In this document: positions 22,083-29,300 of the stretch, one piece after another
Layout: every line of letters begins with the position of its first letter
How positions within the stretch are numbered: position 1 is the stretch's first letter
From: Parcubacteria group bacterium ADurb.Bin192
GTDB lineage: Bacteria; Patescibacteriota; Patescibacteriia; 2-12-FULL-60-25
DNA length: 40,247 bases
Direction of reading: 5' to 3'
Assembly (NCBI GenBank): GCA_002070095.1
Contig: MWCR01000012.1
Span: forward strand, 1 to 40,247
Notes under the pieces: model-generated
What the model was told of the DNA's origin: nothing
Database searches by the model: none
Seen by the model: only the letters and a program-made list of their open reading frames with translations
Made by a program: the position numbers and the translations under genes

Positions 22083-22114
22083 ACACATTGTGCAACATGT
22101 TGTATAAAAGTCAA
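22083..22114 (-). promoter_or_regulatory. Promoter with palindromic operator, copy A
   Basis: On the minus strand TTGACT (22109-22114), a 16-base spacer and CACAAT (22087-22092) form a promoter. The spacer and -10 lie inside a 24-bp imperfect palindrome with arms ACAACATGTTG and CAATGTGTTGT (9 of 11 arm positions paired). A closely similar site overlaps the promoter at 25264-25292. The adjacent HTH gene (22129-22305) may encode its repressor. Confidence 0.6.
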
Positions 22115-22128
22115 GCCTCTACTGTGGA

Positions 22129-22305
22129 TTATTTTTTTAAGAACTTCTTTACCTCTGTTTCGGGGATGTAATAAACAACCTTACGCTTTGCTACTGCTTT
22201 CACCTGTTTGTTCTTGATGTAATACATCACCGTTGTCGGGTGTACTCCCACCGCCCTCGCAAACTGCCTCTGATTCAGAAGCTTCACTTCTTTTAGCTTT
22301 GACAT
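22129..22305 (-). CDS. Excisionase/MerR-like HTH protein (58 aa)
   Basis: The sequence EVKLLNQRQFARAVGVHPTT, then VMYYIKNKQVKAV, ending YYIPETEVKKFLKK is the compact winged-helix of Xis/MerR-type DNA-binding proteins: a helix-turn-helix, a wing strand and a C-terminal helix. ATG 22305 is preferred because the longer frame adds an unlikely N terminus inside the 152-aa gene. It overlaps that gene's end by 125 bp. It is next to operator A and is the best candidate for the regulator of the two operator sites. Confidence 0.7.
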   Translation of the reverse strand: MSKLKEVKLLNQRQFARAVGVHPTTVMYYIKNKQVKAVAKRKVVYYIPETEVKKFLKK

Positions 22306-22639
22306 ATTGTAATAAGTCTTCGTATTTAGCGATTTGCAATTTAATGTAATTGCTCGCACCCTCCATTTCCTCCTGATCTGGTTCGGGGATTTCCGGCACT
22401 TGTAATTTAAGTTGACCTTTCTTTACTTTATCACGCCACTTGTTGCTCATCTTGGATATTTTATCCATGACATACTGGTTGGCTTTGGTTCGAACGATGA
22501 AGTCTTTAATACGATTCGGAGTTTCCAATACCTCGTTATAGTCTTTGATGATTTGTTCCAGGTGCGCAATTTCTTTATCAGTTGCCAGTTTTAGTTCGCT
22601 TCCCTCTGGGAGTACGACTGGGCTTTCTTTTTCTAACAT
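22181..22639 (-). CDS. Helical protein (152 aa), C-terminal part overlapping the HTH gene
   Basis: Residues 1-110 are strongly helical and charged (DKEIAHLEQIIKDYNEVLET, then DKISKMSNKWRDKVKKGQ), with PEIPEPDQEEMEGASNYIKL linking to another helix. The last ~40 residues are Ser/Glu/Gly-rich and read out of frame over the HTH gene, which may be disordered tail or simply permitted overlap. Start ATG 22639 lies within the SWIM gene's end. No family is recognised. Confidence 0.6.
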   Translation of the reverse strand: MLEKESPVVLPEGSELKLATDKEIAHLEQIIKDYNEVLETPNRIKDFIVRTKANQYVMDKISKMSNKWRDKVKKGQLKLQVPEIPEPDQEEMEGASNYIKLQIAKYEDLLQYVKAKRSEASESEAVCEGGGSTPDNGDVLHQEQTGESSSKA

Positions 22640-22799
22640 AATAATCTATTGCGGAATTGATGTGTGAACACGTGTTGCCGTATATAAACGCTTTGCAGGT
22701 ACATTCTGCTTGGATTGTTACCTTATGCGATAGCTCTTTCCAGCTCTTGCTCCGCACGTTCACTTGAATTAGATTCCTCGCAAAGTCAATCAGCATCAT
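22578..22799 (-). CDS. SWIM-type zinc-finger micro-protein (73 aa)
   Basis: The segment TIQAECTCKAFIYGNTCSHI has the SWIM signature C-x-C-x(n)-C-x-H. The motif is preceded by a strand and followed by a helix, as in that family, and the tail is basic (VRKRKPSRTPRGKRTK). SWIM domains bind DNA or proteins and are usually parts of larger proteins, so a free one is notable. The start is ATG 22799, or ATG 22796 directly after it. The gene overlaps both neighbours. Confidence 0.65.
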   Translation of the reverse strand: MMLIDFARNLIQVNVRSKSWKELSHKVTIQAECTCKAFIYGNTCSHINSAIDYYVRKRKPSRTPRGKRTKTGN

Positions 22800-22938
22800 A
22801 AATAGGTGTGGCGATTAACGCATAACCCAATGGTCTTTTTTCGGTTTCAACTTTGTAACCCTTGTTGCGCATGAGTGATATCCATCTCACCGCCAGCGAC
22901 CTCTCCGGATCGCTGACGTGGATTGTAATTGTGTTCAT
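22786..22938 (-). CDS. Micro-protein (50 aa), function unknown
   Basis: ATG 22938 lies six bases after the stop of the DUF736-like gene, with TAAGG close upstream, and its TGA falls inside the SWIM gene's first codons. The product (MNTITIHVSDPERSLAVRWI, then RNKGYKVETEKRPLGYALIA) has a neat beta-alpha-beta pattern. It fills what would otherwise be an empty 145-bp gap. Confidence 0.65.
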   Translation of the reverse strand: MNTITIHVSDPERSLAVRWISLMRNKGYKVETEKRPLGYALIATPIYDAD

Positions 22939-22943
22939 AAGCC

Positions 22944-23216
22944 TTAAAAAGGTATTTCCTGCCCATTTTCGTCCAGCGTTACATTCTCTCTCTTTTCTTC
23001 GGGCTTGCTTTCCGACAATGAGAAAGTATAGTCTGGGTGACTTTCCTTTTCCTTTCTGTCGTTCTTAAAGATTGCGAAGTTTACATCGGACTTGCCAGCG
23101 ACGATTGCCGCCAAACAAGCTACCAACACTTCACTAACTCGAAATACTGATGAAATGTATTGAACACCGCTAGAAGATGTTTTCTTCCAACCCGAACCGA
23201 TATTTTTACTTGCCAT
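22944..23216 (-). CDS. DUF736-like small protein (90 aa)
   Basis: The pattern GSGWKKTSSSGVQYISSVF followed by NFAIFKNDRKEKESHPDYTF is close to DUF736 and related small OB-like proteins of phages and plasmids, which carry a conserved N-x(2-4)-K and P-D-(Y/F) near the end of the fold. A charged tail (ESKPEEKRENVTLDENGQEI) follows, ending IPF, resembling an acidic-aromatic SSB tail. It lies directly after the RecB-like nuclease at an exact TAATATG junction. A single-strand DNA-binding role is a reasonable inference. Confidence 0.55.
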   Translation of the reverse strand: MASKNIGSGWKKTSSSGVQYISSVFRVSEVLVACLAAIVAGKSDVNFAIFKNDRKEKESHPDYTFSLSESKPEEKRENVTLDENGQEIPF

Positions 23217-23217
23217 A

Positions 23218-24012
23218 TTATGATTTCTTATAATAATTATTAGTTAATTCTTTATCACGTTTTTTGATTGCCAGACACGCCAGGAACACCGGAGCGTCCG
23301 CCTCATAATCTGCGTCCGTATATTCGTGCATGGTACATTCGCCGGTTTCTTTATCGAAGTGGAGGATCGCTGTGCCGTCCAGTTTTTCGCCTGTTTCCTC
23401 CTCGTATGCCAGGCGGTATGCGGATAGCTGATAGCGCATTTCGTTATAAACGCCCTTGCTGGTTTTATAGTCAATCAGTATCTTTTTGCCGTCCACGGTT
23501 GCCAAAACATCGAACATGCCTACAAAGCCGTGATTCTTGGAGTAGATAAATCGCTCTGTGGCATGAAATTTGACGTGGTGTGCCGTGTACCAGTCCAAAA
23601 ACGCTTGAATACCTGCATAGACCTTATCATCTGCGTCTTCGGGCAATTTTGGCGCTTCTACGCCTGACAACATGGCTTCGGCAAAGGTTTCGGCGTACGC
23701 ATGAACCATTGAGCCAATATCCGCCGCCTCCTCTTTCTTGATTGTGTGCTGTTGCAAAGCCTCCTCGATAACAGGATATAGCTGTTCTTTGGTATATGGT
23801 CCGTTCACCTTTTCCAAAAACTCCCACAAATGCGTTCCGGCTAAACCAACCGCCCAGGGAATAAGGAAACGTGATTTATCAATCATTCCCGTGGCGGAGG
23901 TAACAGATACAAGGTATGTTTTTTCACCCTCCAACTTGTATTTATGGCTGTTTGGATAGAACGTGATGTTTACCGTTCCATTGTAGAGGGATTTTTGTTT
24001 GGTTTCGGTCAT
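23218..24012 (-). CDS. RecB/Cas4-like PD-(D/E)XK exonuclease (264 aa)
   Basis: The catalytic core is visible: H104 in GSMVHAYAE, E153 in ATERFIY, D168 in GMFDVLA, the D-x-K motif at 181-183 (IDYKTSKG) and Q195 followed by Tyr (YQLSAYRLA). This is the PDDEXK_1/RecB-type arrangement of phage exonucleases that process ends for recombination. It is encoded next to a Sak4-like ATPase, a common exonuclease-annealase pairing. The start overlaps the upstream frame's stop as ATGA. Cysteines for an iron-sulfur cluster as in Cas4 are absent. Confidence 0.8.
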   Translation of the reverse strand: MTETKQKSLYNGTVNITFYPNSHKYKLEGEKTYLVSVTSATGMIDKSRFLIPWAVGLAGTHLWEFLEKVNGPYTKEQLYPVIEEALQQHTIKKEEAADIGSMVHAYAETFAEAMLSGVEAPKLPEDADDKVYAGIQAFLDWYTAHHVKFHATERFIYSKNHGFVGMFDVLATVDGKKILIDYKTSKGVYNEMRYQLSAYRLAYEEETGEKLDGTAILHFDKETGECTMHEYTDADYEADAPVFLACLAIKKRDKELTNNYYKKS

Positions 24013-24301
24013 AGCAACGATGATAGTGTTTTAGCGATGATCACTGCCATAGCTTTTTCATCACCAAGTTTTGCCTGTTTTACTAAAATTGCCATGCCTT
24101 TTTTGTCCTTTTCTTCTTTAGTCCGGTTTTTTGCATTGGCATTGAACTCATCAATGTCCCGACGGATCTCCGCACGCATTTCCGCACATTCTTTGCTTCC
24201 GCATTTTTCACAAGTTTCGGGTTCTTCTTTGGCTTTTTCTTCAACCTACCTAAATTAAACTTTTCACCTTTTTCAATTTCCAATTTTTTAATTTGTAACA
24301 T
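24009..24301 (-). CDS. Zinc-site protein split by a -1 frameshift
   Basis: ATG 24301 forms an exact TAATATG junction with the Sak4-like gene, but this frame decays into Lys-rich sequence and stops at 24083. The -1 frame opens right after a TAG at 24246-24248 and encodes a much more protein-like run (EEPETCEKCGSKECAEMRAE, then KLGDEKAMAVIIAKTLSSLL) with C-x2-C and a further Cys. It ends in TGA overlapping the next ATG as ATGA. Joining them gives about 97 residues. The cause is a programmed frameshift, a mutation or a base-calling error. A shorter in-frame ATG product near 24185 is the other option. Confidence 0.55.
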
Positions 24302-24302
24302 A

Positions 24303-25214
24303 TTAGATAAAATCTTCGTTATCGGCTGGTTTGGCATTTGCTTTTGCTAACGCCTCTTCCGCCTTTGATTTATTAGTTTCCTTTTTAGGCTCTGCCTTTG
24401 GCTCCGGCTTAACCTCTTTACCGTCAAACTCGTCCTCCAACTGCTTAACTACTTTGCACGCGCATTCAACTTTAGCTTTTTCTTTCGGATCGGCAGGCGT
24501 TTGTTCTTTCGCCCATTTATAATTCTTTGTTCCGTGGATTGCTTCAACGATTTTTGTGTAGTTTGGTTCGATTATCGTGCCAAGCTGTCCAGTCCTGTCT
24601 TTAGCTCTGAACTTATCGCTTGTTGGATCAACCAAAATAACACGTTTAGTTTCTTTGGTTTCCGGATCTGATTGCACGGTCATGTAGCCCACAATGTCCA
24701 CCATGTTGATTAAGTCGTCGGCAAGTTTGGTTTCAATGAGTGGTTGTTTGATTTGCCTGTCTTCGTCTTTGCTGGTTTCAACGTGCGCTACGATTAGAAC
24801 ATGAAGTCCGGTATCACGAATATATTTTAATTTGTTGCGCAACGTGGTTTTCATCCAACCCCAACCTGCCATTGTGGGATTGCCGTCCTTTTGAACCAAC
24901 TTTGTATCGTCTTTCGTTAGCATGTACTGTTTGAGTTTCCCCATGAGTTCACCAACTGGATCAATCACTATGGTTTCGTAGCCGTTCTTTTTGGCAAGCT
25001 CCACGGCTTCACCAAACTCGGTATAAGAGTTTACGCCGGCTACATCAATCTTAATTCCACGAAGTCCGAGATACTTTGCGCCATTCTCACAATCTATGAG
25101 TAACGGCTTGGGTGCGGTACTAGCAAATGTCGTCTTTCCCACACCACCCTCTCCATATACAAGCATGACTATTTTCGGCTTGTATGTCGGATCGGCTGTG
25201 TTTATAATTTGCAT
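24303..25214 (-). CDS. Sak4/RAD51-like AAA ATPase for recombination (303 aa)
   Basis: Walker A is at residues 21-28 (GEGGVGKT) and Walker B at 81-88 (TIVIDPVG). These are followed by MAGWGWMKTTLRNKLKYIRD, then LHVLIVAHVETSKDEDR and a region DPTSDKFRAKDR, all typical of the Sak4-like ATPase group that assists single-strand annealing. The C-terminal ~60 residues are a charged low-complexity tail rich in Lys, Glu, Ala and Pro. It is the first gene behind the strong operator-overlapped promoter at 25264-25292 and is followed by the RecB-like nuclease. No SD. Confidence 0.8.
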   Translation of the reverse strand: MQIINTADPTYKPKIVMLVYGEGGVGKTTFASTAPKPLLIDCENGAKYLGLRGIKIDVAGVNSYTEFGEAVELAKKNGYETIVIDPVGELMGKLKQYMLTKDDTKLVQKDGNPTMAGWGWMKTTLRNKLKYIRDTGLHVLIVAHVETSKDEDRQIKQPLIETKLADDLINMVDIVGYMTVQSDPETKETKRVILVDPTSDKFRAKDRTGQLGTIIEPNYTKIVEAIHGTKNYKWAKEQTPADPKEKAKVECACKVVKQLEDEFDGKEVKPEPKAEPKKETNKSKAEEALAKANAKPADNEDFI

Positions 25215-25263
25215 ACTTAGTCTTTTTTATTAAGTAAATTAAAAGCTCGACCTTTCTGCATAT

Positions 25264-25292
25264 TGTATAACACATTGCACAATATGTTGCAA
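25264..25292 (-). promoter_or_regulatory. Strong sigma-70-like promoter with operator, copy B
   Basis: On the minus strand TTGCAA, an exact 17-base spacer and TATACA lie about 50 bases before ATG 25214. The spacer and -35 form the same palindrome-like operator as copy A: 19 of 26 aligned positions agree, with shared cores CAACAT and CAATGTGTT. It should drive the recombination and replication arm. Confidence 0.7.
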
Positions 25293-25319
25293 GCCGAGCT
25301 ATGGGGATTGTTTAGATTT

Positions 25320-25838
25320 TTATTCGTGGAAGTTTATGTCGTAGTCGGGCATTTCTTCAATGATAACCATATTGCCCCAACCGTGATTCCAATTAAGCCA
25401 ACCGAACGTAGAACGCCAAACCTTGCCAAGCAGGGTTGATACATAGACTACACGCCCCTCAACGGGAGCATAGACGGGCTTGCCGTAGTCATTCAAGTCA
25501 TTACAATCTATTCCAGGATGATAATACGAACCGCTCCTGGAACGAACGTACTGCAAAAATGCGTATCCGGCATGCGGTCTGCTATTGCGCATGGGTATGC
25601 CGTTTTTGATGTATGGTGTTGGATCTTTGAAAATGGATTTTACAAAAGCCAAGCTCCAGCCGTAAACGTAGAAGAACCAACCGTATTTTTTGGTATTGAA
25701 AATATCGTAGTGCAAGTGTGGTCCGGTAGAAGCGCCGGAAGTACCACACACGCCGATTTGTTGTCCTCGCTTTACCCAATCACCAGCTTTGACAAGAGGC
25801 TGGTCTTTTAAGTGGGCTAGTCTATGGTATGTAGGCAT
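25320..25838 (-). CDS. Circularly permuted M23 metallopeptidase (172 aa)
   Basis: M23 endopeptidases normally carry H-x3-D first and H-x-H last. Here the C-terminal half of the fold comes first: AHLKDQPLVKAGDWVKRGQQ through GASTGPHLHYDIF, with H9, H41 and H43. The N-terminal half comes second: YYHPGIDCND (H107, D111), PVYAPVEGRVVYV and GWGNMVIIEEMP. Both halves are intact and are linked by ~60 aromatic-rich residues. A stop codon 15 bases upstream excludes an N-terminal extension. It likely cleaves peptidoglycan cross-links, as lysin or entry enzyme. It lies between ejection genes and the early promoter. Confidence 0.75.
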   Translation of the reverse strand: MPTYHRLAHLKDQPLVKAGDWVKRGQQIGVCGTSGASTGPHLHYDIFNTKKYGWFFYVYGWSLAFVKSIFKDPTPYIKNGIPMRNSRPHAGYAFLQYVRSRSGSYYHPGIDCNDLNDYGKPVYAPVEGRVVYVSTLLGKVWRSTFGWLNWNHGWGNMVIIEEMPDYDINFHE

Positions 25839-25963
25839 GGCAATTTTTAGTTAAAATTATATTCATCTAATTTCGCCTCAAGGGGACGTAACTCCCCCTG
25901 AAACAAACTACATGATCATCCGACACAATTTTTTAGATATTATATCGGGCAGTTTGACGTTGT
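25839..25963 (-). other. Intergenic region with one hairpin
   Basis: This 125-bp gap has no gene. A hairpin AGGGG/CCCCT (25881-25899, nine-base loop) lies between short AT-rich arms that can pair weakly. A TATAAT is present at 25939-25944 on the minus strand, but no -35 partner is found at 16-18 bases. It may be the terminator of the late ejection operon. Confidence 0.4.
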
Positions 25964-26311
25964 TTATTCGGATTTCTCCTCGGAGCCAGTTAAATCTTCC
26001 TGTGGCTCAGCGGTTTCTTCGTCCTTAACAGTTTCCTTATGGCCCAGTTTGGAATAGACTGGTTCTTCTAAGCCCTTTGCGGCGAAGTAGGCTTTGCGAA
26101 GTGGAGCGAAATGCTCACGATACATTGGCGCATCGAATAGCCATGCGTCAAGTTCGCCTTTACCCTGTTCGAAGCCGACAAGTGTTCCAACAACACCCTC
26201 TAAATCGGTTTCTCCGAGCATGTGATAGTGGGCAAATACCTGCACCATCTCTTTAGTAACTACACTGTTTTCTGGGATTGATAGAACAAATCCCTCTGGT
26301 AATTGATACAT
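25964..26311 (-). CDS. Small acidic protein after the giant gene (115 aa), function unknown
   Basis: Residues 1-85 look folded (MYQLPEGFVLSIPENSVVTK, then MVQVFAHYHMLGE, FEQGKGELDAWLFDAPMYRE, PLRKAYFAAKGLE). The C-terminal 30 residues are acidic and disordered (KDEETAEPQEDLTGSEEKSE). It follows the giant gene by 54 bases and precedes the permuted peptidase. It may be a virion or ejection accessory protein, judged only by position. Confidence 0.6.
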   Translation of the reverse strand: MYQLPEGFVLSIPENSVVTKEMVQVFAHYHMLGETDLEGVVGTLVGFEQGKGELDAWLFDAPMYREHFAPLRKAYFAAKGLEEPVYSKLGHKETVKDEETAEPQEDLTGSEEKSE

Positions 26312-26365
26312 ATTGTTATAAAAACATTATGTGAATTAAGTATCTACACGATAGCATTTTTTGGA

Positions 26366-29300
26366 CTATCTTTCAAATGTACCTAGTGTTTCTGCGCTAA
26401 CAACTTTTTCACGGCGGAGGAAGTTTTTGAACTCGTTGAACTCTGCTTCTGACTTGATATTTTTGACTTTTTTGAGGATTGCTTTTTGTTCTTGTACGGA
26501 TTCTGCGTACAATAATTGATCCACATAAACATCTCCGGCTTGTTTTGTGGTGTAAAAACGATAACGAGTTTTAAGAGATGTTGCTCGTTTCTTTTCCTCT
26601 GTTGTTATTGGCATATGCCCAATAGCCTCCATAATCATTTCACGCTCCATACGGGTCTTTTCACCAAACATCGCATTATCTGGTGTTTGGTTGGCGTATT
26701 TTTCCGCCAATTTTCTATCACCCAAAGACTTCTTAGCTCGTTCTGATTGGATCTTATCAGAAATACCCCTGATTGATTCAGTCTTTCCATAATCGGTTGC
26801 CCTGATAAAGCGTCCTATGATATTGCTGACAATGGGAAGCCGTAAAGCCTTTTCCGTTGTTGTGAGATTCTTCTCATTGGAATACATTTTTACAAACACA
26901 TTTCCGCCAAGCTGGTTAAACTCGTAGGTTAAAAATGGCTTGAGTGCCGCCATGCCTCCGGCTTTTTGTTCTTGCTCTGATAGCACCATGCGCTGTCTAA
27001 AGCTATCATAGATATTTGCTCCGGCGGAAAAATTCAACAAATCTTTGAATACTGTAATTGCCGGAGTAACCGACGGGAGCTGACCTCCCCACAATGACAC
27101 AATGTCTTTCAAATCCTTTTCCATGTTCTGATCGTTGCGTAAACCATTGGCAAACTTCCAAAATATCGCACCTATGAAGCGTCCCGTTTCATCTTCTGGG
27201 ATACGCAAATACCAAGATTTGCCGTTCTCATCTATGCCAAGAGGGATTGCCGTGTAATTGGTTTTATCGTATTCGGTAACTCCCTCTGCCCATTCTTTCA
27301 TCCAGACTCCAAACAAGCCCATCATAGCGGCAAGCATTAACATCTTCGGCAAGAATACCGTTTTAGATGTCTTATACCAAAACCCCGAAGCGGTTGACGG
27401 GCTGACTGCCGTTTCCACATCGGAACGAATACCTTGAATAATGGCATTGGAGAATAGGAATATGTTGTTAGTGGCTGGTGTATATAATCCTTTTGCCAAG
27501 AAGTCTGGAGAACCTGCCTTGCGACGCACTAGATCCCCGATTTCCGCCATGTCCATGCCTCCCTCGGTTAAGTGCATGTAAGCCGCAACTTTCGGCACGG
27601 TTTCAACCAGCGTCCCCACGTTGCCAATAAAATCCAGTATCACGGAAAAGGGTTTTAACACGGCTGGTGTCTGCTTCTCGTTTTCTTTAAGTCCAAGTTT
27701 CTTGAGGATGATGTCAACTTGTGCGTCTTCTTCGGTTTCGTAAATCATGTCTGTGAAGCTGACTGACAACATTTTGTTGCTCTGCATTTCACTGATAATC
27801 GCACTCTTTTTATTAAAGCCACGAGCATAAGCGTCCGGAATAGCCTTAGCGTATAACTTAAACGCACGTGCCATTGTCATATTCGGTATGTTTTTCCAAA
27901 ACCTCTTAAAGTCCCTGATAGTGTTAAACGTCTGGAAGCCTACGTTAAAACAAACAAACACCGGTCTAAACCATCGGCTGTTTAGGAAAGACAATACCTT
28001 AATCAAAGCATTGGTTTGCCCCACGGTCTGATTCTGCAAGCTGATAGCGATGTATTTATCAACGTAATATCCCTGCGGTTTGCCTTTCTCCATTACCATG
28101 ACCAATTCTTTGCCTGGATATTTGTCTTTGTTCGGCGGTAAGGCTTCGGGCTTTCCGTTCACGGTTCGGGTTTCGGCAACAACAACATCTTCGGCAAAGT
28201 TCTGTTTCAAAAACGTAATGCTCTTATCTTTAGCTTTGTTTTGTTCGATTGAGCGCAACACTGCCATAACCTTTTCCAAACCTGAATTGGCAGGATTCTC
28301 AATATCTTTGAGTGTGCCTTTCTTTTGCTTCACGGAGTAGCTGGCTTTTTGTTGCATGTACTCCTGAACCTTGAACGGAACATAAAACTCGTTGCTGTCG
28401 AATAGTGTTTTCAAGTCTTCACTATAAAGTCCTGCTTCATAACCCTCCATGAAGACCTGTTTTAATTTTGAGCGGTATTCCTTAGCTTGTTCCTGCAACA
28501 CGGCAAAGTTCTCCGCTCCCAAGCGTTCTTTCAATGAGCCGATATTCTGCTTGGCTTCATCTGCTTGTTTTTCAACTGTGCCAATATCATCATAAATCTC
28601 TTGCGCAAACTCCGGCTGAAAACCTCCTGGATTGGCAACTTCACCTCGATCACCGTATAAAATACGTTCCAACATAAGCAAAACACCCAAGTCGGACCAA
28701 GTCATGCCATTTTCCTCGATTGTATTTTTAATAGGTTCGAAGTCTTTTTCAATTCTGGCTTTTACCAAGCCTCCAAGATAGTTGCGTTCATCTAAAGCAT
28801 AAACCGGATTCATGTCTGGACTGATATTCTCACCTCTCTTTTTCAATATCTTAACTCTATCCTCAAACGGTTGATTCACCGTCATGATGTCTTGCTTAAA
28901 GGTTTCAAACAATCCACGTTTGCGCTTTTTCTTTTCCTCTTGTTTGATCTGTTCGATTTCCTTTGCTTTCAAATCTGCCTTATTGTACATGTCGTAAATC
29001 TTAGCCAAACGCTGTTTGTTTACCGCCTCTGCACCTTGATTGATGAGTTCTTGTAATTCAAAGAACGCTATTTTTGCTTCTGGTTTTGCGTCCAAGTTCT
29101 CAAAGAATGAATTGTAAAATGTCGGCGCCATCTGTTCCAATAAGCCTGGGCTATTCAATAACATGGAAATAGCGTCTGCATAAAGCTCTGAACTGGACTT
29201 GCGGTACTTGATAAAGCTATCTGTTGCAACGCCGTTACTCTGCCCCTCGATGTACCCCTCGATTGGTCGCCAATACAATGACATGTTCCATAGCTCGTTT

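Noticed and set aside
25860..25960. Possible third copy of the three-way-junction element
   Set aside because: It has a CGCCTCA-like junction and one good stem, but P1 is weak and P3 is absent, so it is not the same structure.
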